A stretch of DNA of 44,258 nucleotides from Prevotella sp. (GTDB lineage Bacteria; Bacteroidota; Bacteroidia; Bacteroidales; Bacteroidaceae), in assembly GCA_017965475.1 (NCBI GenBank), contig JAGCPV010000007.1, forward strand, positions 1 through 44,258, read 5' to 3'. A program made the position numbers and the translations under genes. Shown here in pieces: positions 36,562 to 44,258 of this stretch (its first letter is position 1; each line of letters begins with the position of its first letter). The notes beneath the pieces are model-generated. The model searched no databases. It was not told where the DNA came from and saw only the letters and a program-made list of their open reading frames with translations.

Positions 36562-37767
36562 ATGAAGAAAATTCTAACTCTCGCACTCATGGCGATGATC
36601 GCCCTCAGTGCATCGGCAGCAAACAAGAAGGAAGCTGCCAAAAACGCGAACAAGCCCGTCTTTACGACGATCAAGGAGAATCCCATCACCAGCGTGAAAG
36701 ACCAGAACCGTAGCGGTACCTGTTGGGACTACTCTACCCTCTCGTTCTTTGAGTGCGAGATTCTAAAAGCCACAGGTAAGACATACGACCTCTGTGAGTC
36801 GTTTGTCGCCAACAAGACCTACATGGAGCGCGCCATCCAGGTGGTCCGTTACCATGGTGACTGCCAGTTTGCACAAGGTGGTTCTGCTGAGGATGTCCTT
36901 CAGACCCTGAAGACCTACGGTATCTGTCCAGAGGATGCCATGCCCTTCCCCGGCTCCCTCTATGGCGACTCCCTGAACAACTTCAACGAGTTCTTCGGTG
37001 TGCTGGAGCCTTACGTGGCTGCCATTGCCAAGAGCGATGCCAAGAAGATCAGTAACGCTTGGAAAAATGGTATGCAGGGCATCCTCGATGCCTACCTCGG
37101 CAAGTGCCCCGAGAAGTTCACATACGAAGGTAAGGAATATACCCCGAAGAGTTTCATGGCCAGTCTCGGCATCAACCTTGACGACTATGTGAGTATTACC
37201 AGTTATACCCATCATCCTTTCTACACCACTTTTGCCGTAGAGGTACAGGACAACTGGCGCTTCCCTCAAAGTTATAATGTGCCCATGGACGAGATGATGC
37301 AAATCATCGACAACGCCGTTGAGAATGGCTACACCGTGGCCTGGGGTGGTGACGTGTCAGAGGAAGGCTTCACCCGTCAGGGTTTGGCTTACGCCATCAA
37401 TACGAAGGCAGCGCTGAGTCTCGCCGGCAGTGACATGGCCAAGTGGTTGAAACTCGACAAGCAGAAGAAGACCAACATCATCGACTCTATCGGCTGTATC
37501 GTTCCTGAGATCACACCGACCCAAGAGATGCGCCAGGAGCGTTTCGACAACTGGGAATTGACCGACGATCACGGCATGCTGATCTATGGCATCGCCAAGG
37601 ACCAGAACGGCAAGGAGTACTACATGGTTAAGAATTCCTGGGGTGAGACTGGCGAATATAAGGGTACCTGGTACATGACCAAGGCCTTTATCGCCGCCAA
37701 CACAATGGACTTCCTGATCAACAAGAATGCTATCCCCGCAGAGATCAGAAAGAAGCTCGGCATCTAG
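36562..37767 (+). CDS. exported C1 family (bleomycin hydrolase-like) aminopeptidase
   Basis: The 401-residue product has a signal peptide (MKKILTLALMAMIALSASA). The papain-type catalytic residues are Cys54 in QNRSGTCWDYST, His337 in DDHGML and Asn358 in VKNSWG. The layout matches bleomycin hydrolase/PepC-type aminopeptidases, here in exported form as is common in Bacteroidetes. An in-frame TTG at 36553 exists, but the ATG at 36562 is preferred because it begins the signal peptide. It ends in TAG and a strong terminator follows. Confidence 0.92.
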   Translation: MKKILTLALMAMIALSASAANKKEAAKNANKPVFTTIKENPITSVKDQNRSGTCWDYSTLSFFECEILKATGKTYDLCESFVANKTYMERAIQVVRYHGDCQFAQGGSAEDVLQTLKTYGICPEDAMPFPGSLYGDSLNNFNEFFGVLEPYVAAIAKSDAKKISNAWKNGMQGILDAYLGKCPEKFTYEGKEYTPKSFMASLGINLDDYVSITSYTHHPFYTTFAVEVQDNWRFPQSYNVPMDEMMQIIDNAVENGYTVAWGGDVSEEGFTRQGLAYAINTKAALSLAGSDMAKWLKLDKQKKTNIIDSIGCIVPEITPTQEMRQERFDNWELTDDHGMLIYGIAKDQNGKEYYMVKNSWGETGEYKGTWYMTKAFIAANTMDFLINKNAIPAEIRKKLGI

Positions 37768-37790
37768 GGAAAAACCATCCTAATTAGGTA

Positions 37791-37846
37791 AAATAACGGC
37801 ATAATATGCATTTTTTTCGCAGATTATGCCGTTATTTCATTTTTTA
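37791..37846 (+). terminator. rho-independent terminator after the C1 peptidase gene
   Basis: A 15-bp perfect stem, AAATAACGGCATAAT / ATTATGCCGTTATTT (37791-37805 with 37823-37837), is followed by CATTTTTTATT. Confidence 0.88.
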
Positions 37847-37850
37847 TTCG

Positions 37851-37858
37851 TACCTTTG
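37851..37858 (+). promoter_or_regulatory. promoter -7 element of recJ-recQ
   Basis: TACCTTTG matches TAnnTTTG, 92 bp before the recJ ATG, giving a leader of about 85 nt. Confidence 0.7.
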
Positions 37859-37950
37859 GGCGCTATATTGCCGTAATAGGACCTTTTCGGGACAGACAAA
37901 CAGGCATGAATAGCCACTAAAGCGACAAGAATAAAAAAATATAAATATTA

Positions 37951-39672
37951 ATGCATTTCAAATGGAATTACGAACCACCTACATCAGAACAACAGACGGC
38001 GGCTAAGGAGCTGGGAGAGAAGATCGGCATGAGTCCGATCCTCGCAGACCTGCTCATTCAGCGCGGCATCAAAACGGAGAGCGCAGCCAAGCGTTTCTTC
38101 CGTCCGATGCTAAACGAGCTGATAGATCCGTTCCTGATGAACGACATGGACGTGGCTGTCGATAGGCTGAATGACGCTATGGGACGCAAAGAGCGTATCA
38201 TGGTCTATGGCGACTACGATGTCGATGGATGTACGGCGGTAGCTTTGGTGTATAAGTTTCTGCAGCAGTTCTATTCCAATATTGAATACTACATTCCCGA
38301 CCGTTATGAGGAGGGTTACGGTATCAGTATCAAAGCGTTGGAATATGCAGCAGAGAAAGGTGTCAAACTGATTATCGTGCTTGACTGTGGCGTAAAGGCG
38401 ATCAAGGAGATCAATTATGCCAAGTCATTAGGCATCGATTTTATTGTGTGCGATCATCACGTGCCGGATGATGAACTGCCACAAGCCGTGGCCGTCCTCA
38501 ATCCTAAGCGTGAGGACTCCACCTATCCCTTCAAGCATCTCTGTGGCTGTGGTGTAGGCTTTAAGTTCATGCAGGCTTTTGCCAAGAACAACGGCATCCC
38601 CTTCTCACGGCTCATCCCCCTACTCGATTTCTGTGCGGTGAGCATCGCCGCCGACATTGTGCCTATCATGGGCGAGAACCGCATTCTGGCCTTCCATGGT
38701 CTGAAGCAGTTGAATACCAGTCCATCGGTAGGTCTGAAGTCGATCATTGAGATCTGCGGACTGACGGGGCGCGAGATCACCATGAGTGATATCGTGTTCA
38801 AGATCGGTCCCCGTATCAATGCGTCGGGCCGTATGCAGAACGGTACGGAGGCCGTCGATCTGCTCGTGGAGCGTGACTTCGACAAGGCATTGGCCGAGGC
38901 GAACCACATCAATGAGTACAACGAGCAGCGCAAGGATGTCGATAAACAGATGACCGAGGAGGCCAACCAGATCGTGGAAAAGCTGGAGAGTCAGAAGCAC
39001 CATGCCAGTATCGTGCTCTACGATGAGAACTGGAAGAAGGGGGTGATCGGCATCGTGGCCTCGCGTCTGACGGAACTCTACTACCGTCCTACGGTGGTAC
39101 TCACGAAGTTCAACGGCATCGCCACGGGTTCTGCCCGTAGTGTGGCAGGCTATGATGTCTATGATGCCATCAAGAGCTGTCGTGATCTGTTGGAGAACTT
39201 CGGTGGTCATACTTACGCCGTGGGGCTCTCGCTGAAGATCGAGAATATCCCGGAGTTCCGTCGCAGGTTCCAGAAATATGTCATGGAGCATATCCAGCCC
39301 GAGCAGACGGAAGCCACTCTCGACATCAATGCCGTGATCGACTTCAAGGATGTGACCAAGAAACTCCATAACGACCTGAAGAAATTTGCGCCTTACGGTC
39401 CTGATAACCCCAAGCCCCTGTTCTGTACGCGTAACGTCTATGACTATGGTACGTCGAAGGTGGTGGGCCGTCAACAGGAGCATATCAAACTGGAGCTTGT
39501 CGATTCGAAATCGAGCAATGTACTCAATGGTATTGCTTTCGGACAGAGTGAGTCTGCCCGTTATATCAAGTCCAAACGTTCGTTTGACATCGTCTATACC
39601 GTAGAGGATAATATCTACAAGCGCAGCGAGGTTCAACTTCAGATCGAAGACATCAAGCCCTCTGAGGAGTGA
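37951..39672 (+). CDS. recJ: single-stranded-DNA-specific exonuclease RecJ
   Basis: The 573-residue product carries the DHH phosphoesterase motifs: DYDVDG at 88-93 (motif I), LDCG (~145), DHH at 168-170 (motif III) and the DHHA1-region GRMQNGTEAV. RecJ degrades single-stranded DNA 5' to 3' in recombination and repair. It overlaps recQ by 4 bp; RecJ and RecQ cooperate in end resection, which fits the shared transcript. Confidence 0.96.
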   Translation: MHFKWNYEPPTSEQQTAAKELGEKIGMSPILADLLIQRGIKTESAAKRFFRPMLNELIDPFLMNDMDVAVDRLNDAMGRKERIMVYGDYDVDGCTAVALVYKFLQQFYSNIEYYIPDRYEEGYGISIKALEYAAEKGVKLIIVLDCGVKAIKEINYAKSLGIDFIVCDHHVPDDELPQAVAVLNPKREDSTYPFKHLCGCGVGFKFMQAFAKNNGIPFSRLIPLLDFCAVSIAADIVPIMGENRILAFHGLKQLNTSPSVGLKSIIEICGLTGREITMSDIVFKIGPRINASGRMQNGTEAVDLLVERDFDKALAEANHINEYNEQRKDVDKQMTEEANQIVEKLESQKHHASIVLYDENWKKGVIGIVASRLTELYYRPTVVLTKFNGIATGSARSVAGYDVYDAIKSCRDLLENFGGHTYAVGLSLKIENIPEFRRRFQKYVMEHIQPEQTEATLDINAVIDFKDVTKKLHNDLKKFAPYGPDNPKPLFCTRNVYDYGTSKVVGRQQEHIKLELVDSKSSNVLNGIAFGQSESARYIKSKRSFDIVYTVEDNIYKRSEVQLQIEDIKPSEE

Positions 39673-41591
39673 AAAGTGAAAAGTACAGGGAGATTCTCCG
39701 ACAGTATTGGGGCTATGATGACTTCCGCGGGATTCAGCGGGAGATCATCGAGTCGATAGGCAGTGGACACGACACACTGGGTCTGATGCCGACAGGCGGA
39801 GGCAAATCCATCACTTTCCAAGTGCCGGCACTGGCTCAGGAAGGTACCTGTATCGTCATCACCCCCCTCATCGCCCTGATGAAAGACCAGGTCGATCATC
39901 TCCTCCGCCGGGGTATCCGTGCCGCCGCCATCTACTCAGGACTGACACGCGAGGAGATCGTCATCACCCTTGAGAACTGTATCTTCGGAGACATCAAGAT
40001 CCTGTATGTCTCTCCCGAGCGTTTGTCCTCGGAACTCTTCCAGACCAAACTCCGTCACATGCGCGTGAGCTTCATTACCGTGGATGAGGCCCATTGTATC
40101 TCGCAGTGGGGCTATGACTTCCGGCCCTCCTACCTGGAGATCGCGAAGATCAGAAAGATCGTTCCTCATACGCCCGTACTCGCCCTCACCGCCACTGCCA
40201 CTCCCGCCGTGGTACAGGACATCCAGGATAAGCTAAAGGCCAGTCAGGCCAGAGAGGCCAACTTCCAAGTCTTCAAGATGAGCTTCGAGCGAAAGAACCT
40301 CGCTTATGTCGTGCGGCAGGCTGCCGACAAGCGCGAGCAGCTCATCCATATCCTCCGTAGCCTCCAAGGCTCTGCCATCATCTATGCCCGCAGCAGGCGC
40401 CGCACGAAGGAGTTCGCCGACCTTCTCAACGAGGCAGGCATCCCCGCCACCTTCTACCACGCCGGACTGGATGGTGCCGTCAAAGACGAGCGCCAGCAGA
40501 CCTGGCAACAAGACAAGGTGCGTGTGATGGTGGCCACCAACGCCTTCGGCATGGGTATCGACAAACCCGACGTGCGCCTTGTCATCCATATCGATTGTCC
40601 CGACAGCATCGAGGCCTACTTTCAGGAGGCTGGTCGTGCTGGCCGTGATGGCCGGAAATCCTACGCAGTACTGCTCTATAACAATTCTGACCAACGGAAA
40701 CTGGAGAAGCGCATCGCCGACACCTTCCCCGAGAAAGACTATATCCGCCAGGTCTATGAGCATCTCGCCTATTTCTATCAGATAGGCGTCGGCTCAGGCT
40801 ATAACCATACCTTCGAGTTCAACATCGATAAGTTCTGTCACGCCTTCCACCATTTCCCCATTCAGGTGGATGCCGCCCTGAAGATCCTGAACCGTGCAGG
40901 CTATATTGAATACACGGAGGAACAGGACAACCAGGCCCGCGTGATGTTCATCCTCAGCCGCAACGACCTCTACCGTCTGGAGAACACGTCGCCCAACGAA
41001 GAGAAGATCATCACGGCCCTGTTGCGGAATTATGGTGGGCTCTTCACGGACTACAACTATATCGACGAGGGTTTCATTGCCTCGCAGACAGCGCTCCAGC
41101 CCCATCAGGTCTATATGACCCTGAAGAGCCTGAGCGAGCGCCATATCCTGCACTTCATTCCCCAGAAGAAAACACCCTACATCCGCTATACCCAACGTCG
41201 CGAGGACATGGAACATATCCAGTTGCCGCCCGCTATCTACGAGGAACGGAAGGAGCAGTTCCGTCAGCGCATCCATGCCATGATCGCCTATGCCACCAAC
41301 GATCAGGTGTGCCGTAGCCGCCAGTTGCTGCTCTACTTCGGTGAAGAGAACGATCATGACTGTCGCCAGTGTGATGTCTGCCTGAGCCATCGTCCCGGTG
41401 GCATGGTCTCGGAACCCCGTTTCAACACTGCCATCGAAAAGATCCTGACCCTGTTTGATGACGGCCACCCCCACCCCATGACAGACTTACGCGACATCCA
41501 GTTGCCTACCGACGAACTGGATGCCGCGCTCGAATATCTTCTCAAGGAGGAAAACCTCCGCCAAGAAGACGGTCTCCTCTATAAACTATAA
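39669..41591 (+). CDS. recQ: ATP-dependent DNA helicase RecQ
   Basis: The 640-residue superfamily-2 helicase has Walker A MPTGGGKS (40-47), DEAH at 139-142, LTATATP, and motif VI QEAGRAGRDGR. The RQC zinc-binding cysteines are visible in CRSRQLLLYFGE and CRQCDVC. It starts with GTG at 39669, overlapping the recJ stop. No full HRDC domain is evident at the C-terminus. Its stop lies 1 bp from the stop of the convergent PurF-like gene. Confidence 0.95.
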   Translation: MKSEKYREILRQYWGYDDFRGIQREIIESIGSGHDTLGLMPTGGGKSITFQVPALAQEGTCIVITPLIALMKDQVDHLLRRGIRAAAIYSGLTREEIVITLENCIFGDIKILYVSPERLSSELFQTKLRHMRVSFITVDEAHCISQWGYDFRPSYLEIAKIRKIVPHTPVLALTATATPAVVQDIQDKLKASQAREANFQVFKMSFERKNLAYVVRQAADKREQLIHILRSLQGSAIIYARSRRRTKEFADLLNEAGIPATFYHAGLDGAVKDERQQTWQQDKVRVMVATNAFGMGIDKPDVRLVIHIDCPDSIEAYFQEAGRAGRDGRKSYAVLLYNNSDQRKLEKRIADTFPEKDYIRQVYEHLAYFYQIGVGSGYNHTFEFNIDKFCHAFHHFPIQVDAALKILNRAGYIEYTEEQDNQARVMFILSRNDLYRLENTSPNEEKIITALLRNYGGLFTDYNYIDEGFIASQTALQPHQVYMTLKSLSERHILHFIPQKKTPYIRYTQRREDMEHIQLPPAIYEERKEQFRQRIHAMIAYATNDQVCRSRQLLLYFGEENDHDCRQCDVCLSHRPGGMVSEPRFNTAIEKILTLFDDGHPHPMTDLRDIQLPTDELDAALEYLLKEENLRQEDGLLYKL

Positions 41592-41592
41592 A

Positions 41593-43044
41593 CTAAAAGT
41601 CAAACTTCAGTTGACGATGATCCTCATCATCATGCTCATGACAGTAGCTACTGCCATCGAAGCAGTGCGTATAGAGTTTGCACTTCGGCATACCGATGGC
41701 CTCCACCAGTGTCTCCAACTTCGCAAACTTCAGCGAGGTCAGTCCCAGACGCTTGGCGATCTCATCCACCATCCGCTTATACTCCAGAGAGTCCGTCGTG
41801 GCGTACTTCTCCAGATTACGCTTGTCATCACCCTCGAAATCCTTGATGATACGACGCGTGATCAGTTCCATATCACTCTTCGACGAGGTGAAGCCGATGA
41901 ACGGACAACCATAGACCAGCGGCGGACACGAGATACGGCAGTGTACCTCTTTGGCACCATACTCGAAGAACGTCCTCACATTATCCTTCAGCTGCGTGCC
42001 GCGTACGATGGAGTCGTCGCAGAAAACCACACGCTGATCCTTCAACAGCGAAGGATTGGGAATCAGTTTCATTTTAGCCACCAGTGAACGACGCTCCTGG
42101 TTACCCGGTGTGAAGGAGCGCGGCCATGTCGGCGTGTATTTCAGGACGGCACGCTTGTAGGGCACGCCCTTACCCTCGGCATAACCCAGAGCCATACCGA
42201 CACCTGAGTCAGGCACACCACAGACGCTATCTACCTCCGTATTATCCGATTCACCCATCTTCTTACCGTTCAGCTCGCGCACGGCCTCGACGTTAATGCC
42301 GTTATAGTCTGAGGCGGGGAATCCATAATACACCCAGAGGAATGAACAGATCTGCTCGCGCTGGAAGGGTTCCTGCAACACCTCCATGGTATCTGCCGTC
42401 AGATAGACGATCTCACCAGGTCCCAGATCTCTCACACGATGGAAGTCGAGGTTCGGGAAACTCGTCGTCTCACTCGACACAGCGAATGCCCCCTCCTTCT
42501 GTCCGATCACAATCGGGGTACGTCCGAGGAAGTCACGGGCAGCAATGATACCCTTCTCCGTCAGGATCAGCATCGAGCACGAGCCTTCAATCTTTCGATA
42601 CACCAGGTTGATACCTTCCACGAACGTGCGACCCATATTGATGAGCAGTGCCACGAGTTCTGTCTGGTTGATGTTGTTGGCAGACAACTCACTGAAATGC
42701 ATCCGTCGTGCCAGCAGTTCATCGGCGATCTCACGCAGGTTGTTGATCTTTGCCACGGTGACCACGGCATAGCGTCCCAGGTGGGAGTTCACGATGATGG
42801 GTTGCGGGTCCGTATCACTGATGACACCAATACCCTGATTGCCGGAGAACGAGTCCAGTTCATCCTCAAACTTCGAACGGAAATAGTCTCGTTCCAGATT
42901 ATGGATCTTACGGCTGAAGCCCTTCTCCTTGTCGAACATCACCAGTCCCGCACGCTTCGTCCCCAGATGCGAGTTATAGTCTGTACCGTAGAACAGATCA
43001 TTGACGCAACTCTTCGTACTAATGGTTCCAAAGAATCCTCCCAT
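41593..43044 (-). CDS. PurF-like amidophosphoribosyltransferase paralog lacking the N-terminal Cys
   Basis: The 483-residue product has the overall layout of glutamine PRPP amidotransferase: an N-terminal Ntn-type glutaminase domain and a C-terminal phosphoribosyltransferase domain. The PRPP-binding loop VVFCDDSIVRGTQ is intact at 339-351. The N-terminus reads MGGFFGT where active PurF has MCGIxG, so the Cys nucleophile needed for glutamine hydrolysis is missing. The C-terminus is rich in Cys and His (KCKLYTHCFDGSSYCHEHDDED). I recall a second PurF-like gene of this form in Bacteroidetes. It may use ammonia, act as a regulator, or have another role. It lies 2 bp after the MaoC gene. Confidence 0.82.
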   Translation of the reverse strand: MGGFFGTISTKSCVNDLFYGTDYNSHLGTKRAGLVMFDKEKGFSRKIHNLERDYFRSKFEDELDSFSGNQGIGVISDTDPQPIIVNSHLGRYAVVTVAKINNLREIADELLARRMHFSELSANNINQTELVALLINMGRTFVEGINLVYRKIEGSCSMLILTEKGIIAARDFLGRTPIVIGQKEGAFAVSSETTSFPNLDFHRVRDLGPGEIVYLTADTMEVLQEPFQREQICSFLWVYYGFPASDYNGINVEAVRELNGKKMGESDNTEVDSVCGVPDSGVGMALGYAEGKGVPYKRAVLKYTPTWPRSFTPGNQERRSLVAKMKLIPNPSLLKDQRVVFCDDSIVRGTQLKDNVRTFFEYGAKEVHCRISCPPLVYGCPFIGFTSSKSDMELITRRIIKDFEGDDKRNLEKYATTDSLEYKRMVDEIAKRLGLTSLKFAKLETLVEAIGMPKCKLYTHCFDGSSYCHEHDDEDHRQLKFDF

Positions 43045-43046
43045 AC

Positions 43047-43511
43047 TTAAATAAAATAATACAGGAACGAGGCGATGCCTTCGAGTGCCGGCTTGCGCTG
43101 TCCCTCAATCTCAATCTTGAAATCAATCTCTACCTTACAGATGCCGCGCAGGTTCTGGATGTTGTGGAGCTTCGTCGTCATCCTGACACGGGAACCTGTC
43201 ACCACGGGCTGTCCGAAGCGCATCTTATCCATACCGTAGTTCACGAGCATCTTGATGTTGTTCACCTCGATAATCTGCTCCCACAGATAAGGCAGTATGG
43301 AGAGTGTCAGATAACCGTGGGCGATGGTGCTGTGATACTGGCTCTCAGCCTTGGCACGCTCCACATCCACGTGGATCCACTGATGGTCGAGTGTGGCATC
43401 AGCGAACAGGTTAATACGGTCCTGGTCGATCTGCAGCCAGTCAGAGACACCGAGTTCCTGTCCCAGATGGGCTGCAAATTCATCATACGAATTAATAACT
43501 AATTTTCCCAT
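43047..43511 (-). CDS. MaoC family dehydratase
   Basis: The 154-residue hot-dog-fold protein has the R-hydratase signature FADATLDHQWIHVD, with Asp38 and His43 as the likely catalytic pair, followed by TIAHGYLTLSILP. It should hydrate or dehydrate enoyl thioesters. It lies 2 bp upstream of the PurF-like gene and is probably co-transcribed with it. The substrate is unknown. Confidence 0.93.
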   Translation of the reverse strand: MGKLVINSYDEFAAHLGQELGVSDWLQIDQDRINLFADATLDHQWIHVDVERAKAESQYHSTIAHGYLTLSILPYLWEQIIEVNNIKMLVNYGMDKMRFGQPVVTGSRVRMTTKLHNIQNLRGICKVEIDFKIEIEGQRKPALEGIASFLYYFI

Positions 43512-43528
43512 ATACTAATTAAATAAGT

Positions 43529-43556
43529 ACGGGGGTGCGCGCATGCACACCCCCGT
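43529..43556. terminator. hairpin between ilvC and the MaoC gene
   Basis: ACGGGGGTG / CACCCCCGT is a perfect 9-bp GC-rich stem with a 10-nt loop, just after the ilvC stop. The following T-run on the minus strand is weak, so it may be a terminator or an mRNA-processing hairpin. Confidence 0.55.
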
Positions 43557-43565
43557 TACCTTATA

Positions 43566-44258
43566 TTATACATCTTGGTTCTCAGGACGGAGCTTGCGTA
43601 CGGTCTCACCAGCGCGCCACATCTCCTGGTTGCGCATGGCCTCCAGCTCTTTCTCCAGACCAGCACGGTAGTCGGGCTTTGAGTTGGCATCGATGGTGAT
43701 CTGTGCCTCATTACCTGTCTGAACAGAGTAGTACAACCACTCCATCACGGGCTTGATAGCGTCGTGGAAACGGGGAGCCCAGTCGAGGGCACCACGCTGA
43801 GCGGTGGTCGAACAGTTGGCATACATCCAGTCCATACCCTTTGCACCGAAGAGCGGGCCAAGGCTCTGGGTCAGCTCCTCAACGGTCTCGTTGAAGGCCT
43901 CCGAGGGAGAGTGTCCATGCTCACGGAGCACCTCATACTGTGCCAGCAGCAGACCCTGGATGGCACCCATCAGCGAACCGCGCTCACCAGTCAGGTCAGA
44001 GGTAGCCTCACGCTGGAAGGTGGTCTCGAACAGATAACCGGCACCGATACCGATACCGAAGGCGATGGTCTTCTCCTTAGCCTTACCAGAAGCATCCTGA
44101 TAGACGGCATAAGAGCAGTTCAAGCCACGACCCTCACAGAACATCGTACGGAGAGAAGTACCAGAACCCTTCGGAGCCACCATGATCACATCGACATCCT
44201 TCGGGGGGATGACACCCGTGCGGTCGCTCCAGTTGATAGCGAAGCCATGAGAGTAATA
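43566..44258 (-). CDS. ilvC: ketol-acid reductoisomerase, C-terminal part, cut by window edge
   Basis: About 231 C-terminal codons are present; the 5' part lies beyond the window. The frame is open to the right edge. The segment MVAPKGSGTSLR belongs to the N-terminal NADPH-binding domain, and ETTFQREATSDLTGERGSLMGA holds the acidic metal-binding residues of the knotted C-terminal domain. The enzyme makes dihydroxy acids in branched-chain amino acid synthesis. The other ilv genes are not in this window. Confidence 0.95.
   Translation of the reverse strand, partial: YYSHGFAINWSDRTGVIPPKDVDVIMVAPKGSGTSLRTMFCEGRGLNCSYAVYQDASGKAKEKTIAFGIGIGAGYLFETTFQREATSDLTGERGSLMGAIQGLLLAQYEVLREHGHSPSEAFNETVEELTQSLGPLFGAKGMDWMYANCSTTAQRGALDWAPRFHDAIKPVMEWLYYSVQTGNEAQITIDANSKPDYRAGLEKELEAMRNQEMWRAGETVRKLRPENQDV

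Noticed and set aside
38620..39636. 338-codon open frame antisense to recJ
   Set aside because: Shadow of a well-supported recJ gene. No family motif, no promoter, low-complexity histidine/leucine content typical of antisense reading.
40794..41474. 226-codon open frame antisense to recQ
   Set aside because: Lies wholly inside recQ, whose motifs are intact. No independent start signal.
41521..42087. 188-codon plus-strand frame across the recQ/PurF junction
   Set aside because: Overlaps two real genes in other frames and has no recognisable domain.

Overview
The window looks like chromosome of a Bacteroidales bacterium, most likely Prevotella or a close relative. At least fifteen genes are preceded by the Bacteroidetes -7 promoter element TAnnTTTG, Shine-Dalgarno sequences are almost absent, and the gene content fits: a TamL-type lipoprotein, a pyrophosphate-dependent phosphofructokinase, a PurF-like paralog beginning MGGFFGT, BspA-like leucine-rich repeats and a DUF3871 protein. 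The genus is an inference. Species cannot be read from the sequence.

Left flank (1-15202): a leftward operon for an MBL-fold hydrolase, a DUF4375 protein, SmpB and MetH (cut by the window edge). Next come tamL divergent from a TrmH/SpoU methyltransferase, a small lipoprotein, and a pfp-GH25 lysozyme pair. A rightward five-gene operon follows (hypothetical, acyltransferase, amidase/golvesin-domain protein, hypothetical, YgiQ-type radical SAM), ending at a tRNA-Arg(UCU) gene.

Island (15154-24035): an 8,833-bp AT-rich integrative element sits in the 3' half of that tRNA gene. It is bounded by perfect 49-bp direct repeats. GTTGACC repeats that may be integrase arm sites lie near both ends. It carries a tyrosine integrase lacking the first catalytic arginine, an unknown protein, a noncoding region with three boxes spaced exactly 32 bp apart, a DUF3871 protein, a structured RNA leader, a secreted leucine-rich-repeat protein, a small lipoprotein and a superfamily-2 helicase-like gene. 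The helicase frame is open for 621 codons but holds two in-frame TAG codons. The first falls where the glutamine of helicase motif VI (QxxGRxR) is expected. A small downstream ORF, joined by an ATGA overlap, has a third in-frame TAG. No in-frame TAA or TGA interrupts these frames, and no other island gene ends in TAG, while at least two chromosomal genes do. TAG recoded as Gln, or decay limited to CAG-to-TAG changes, are the two explanations. No suppressor tRNA was found. A broken copy of the tRNA 5' half near the right end suggests an earlier or tandem integration.

Right flank (24036-44258): a MORN-GH25 lysozyme that was next to the tRNA before integration, an EamA transporter, a Cthe_2159-like surface lipoprotein, ligA, a secreted hypothetical protein, two patatin-like phospholipases flanking trmD and trpS, an aminopeptidase P, an exported C1 peptidase, recJ-recQ, a PurF paralog lacking the N-terminal catalytic cysteine, a MaoC hydratase and the 3' part of ilvC. 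No CRISPR array, rRNA, insertion sequence or relaxase gene was recognised.
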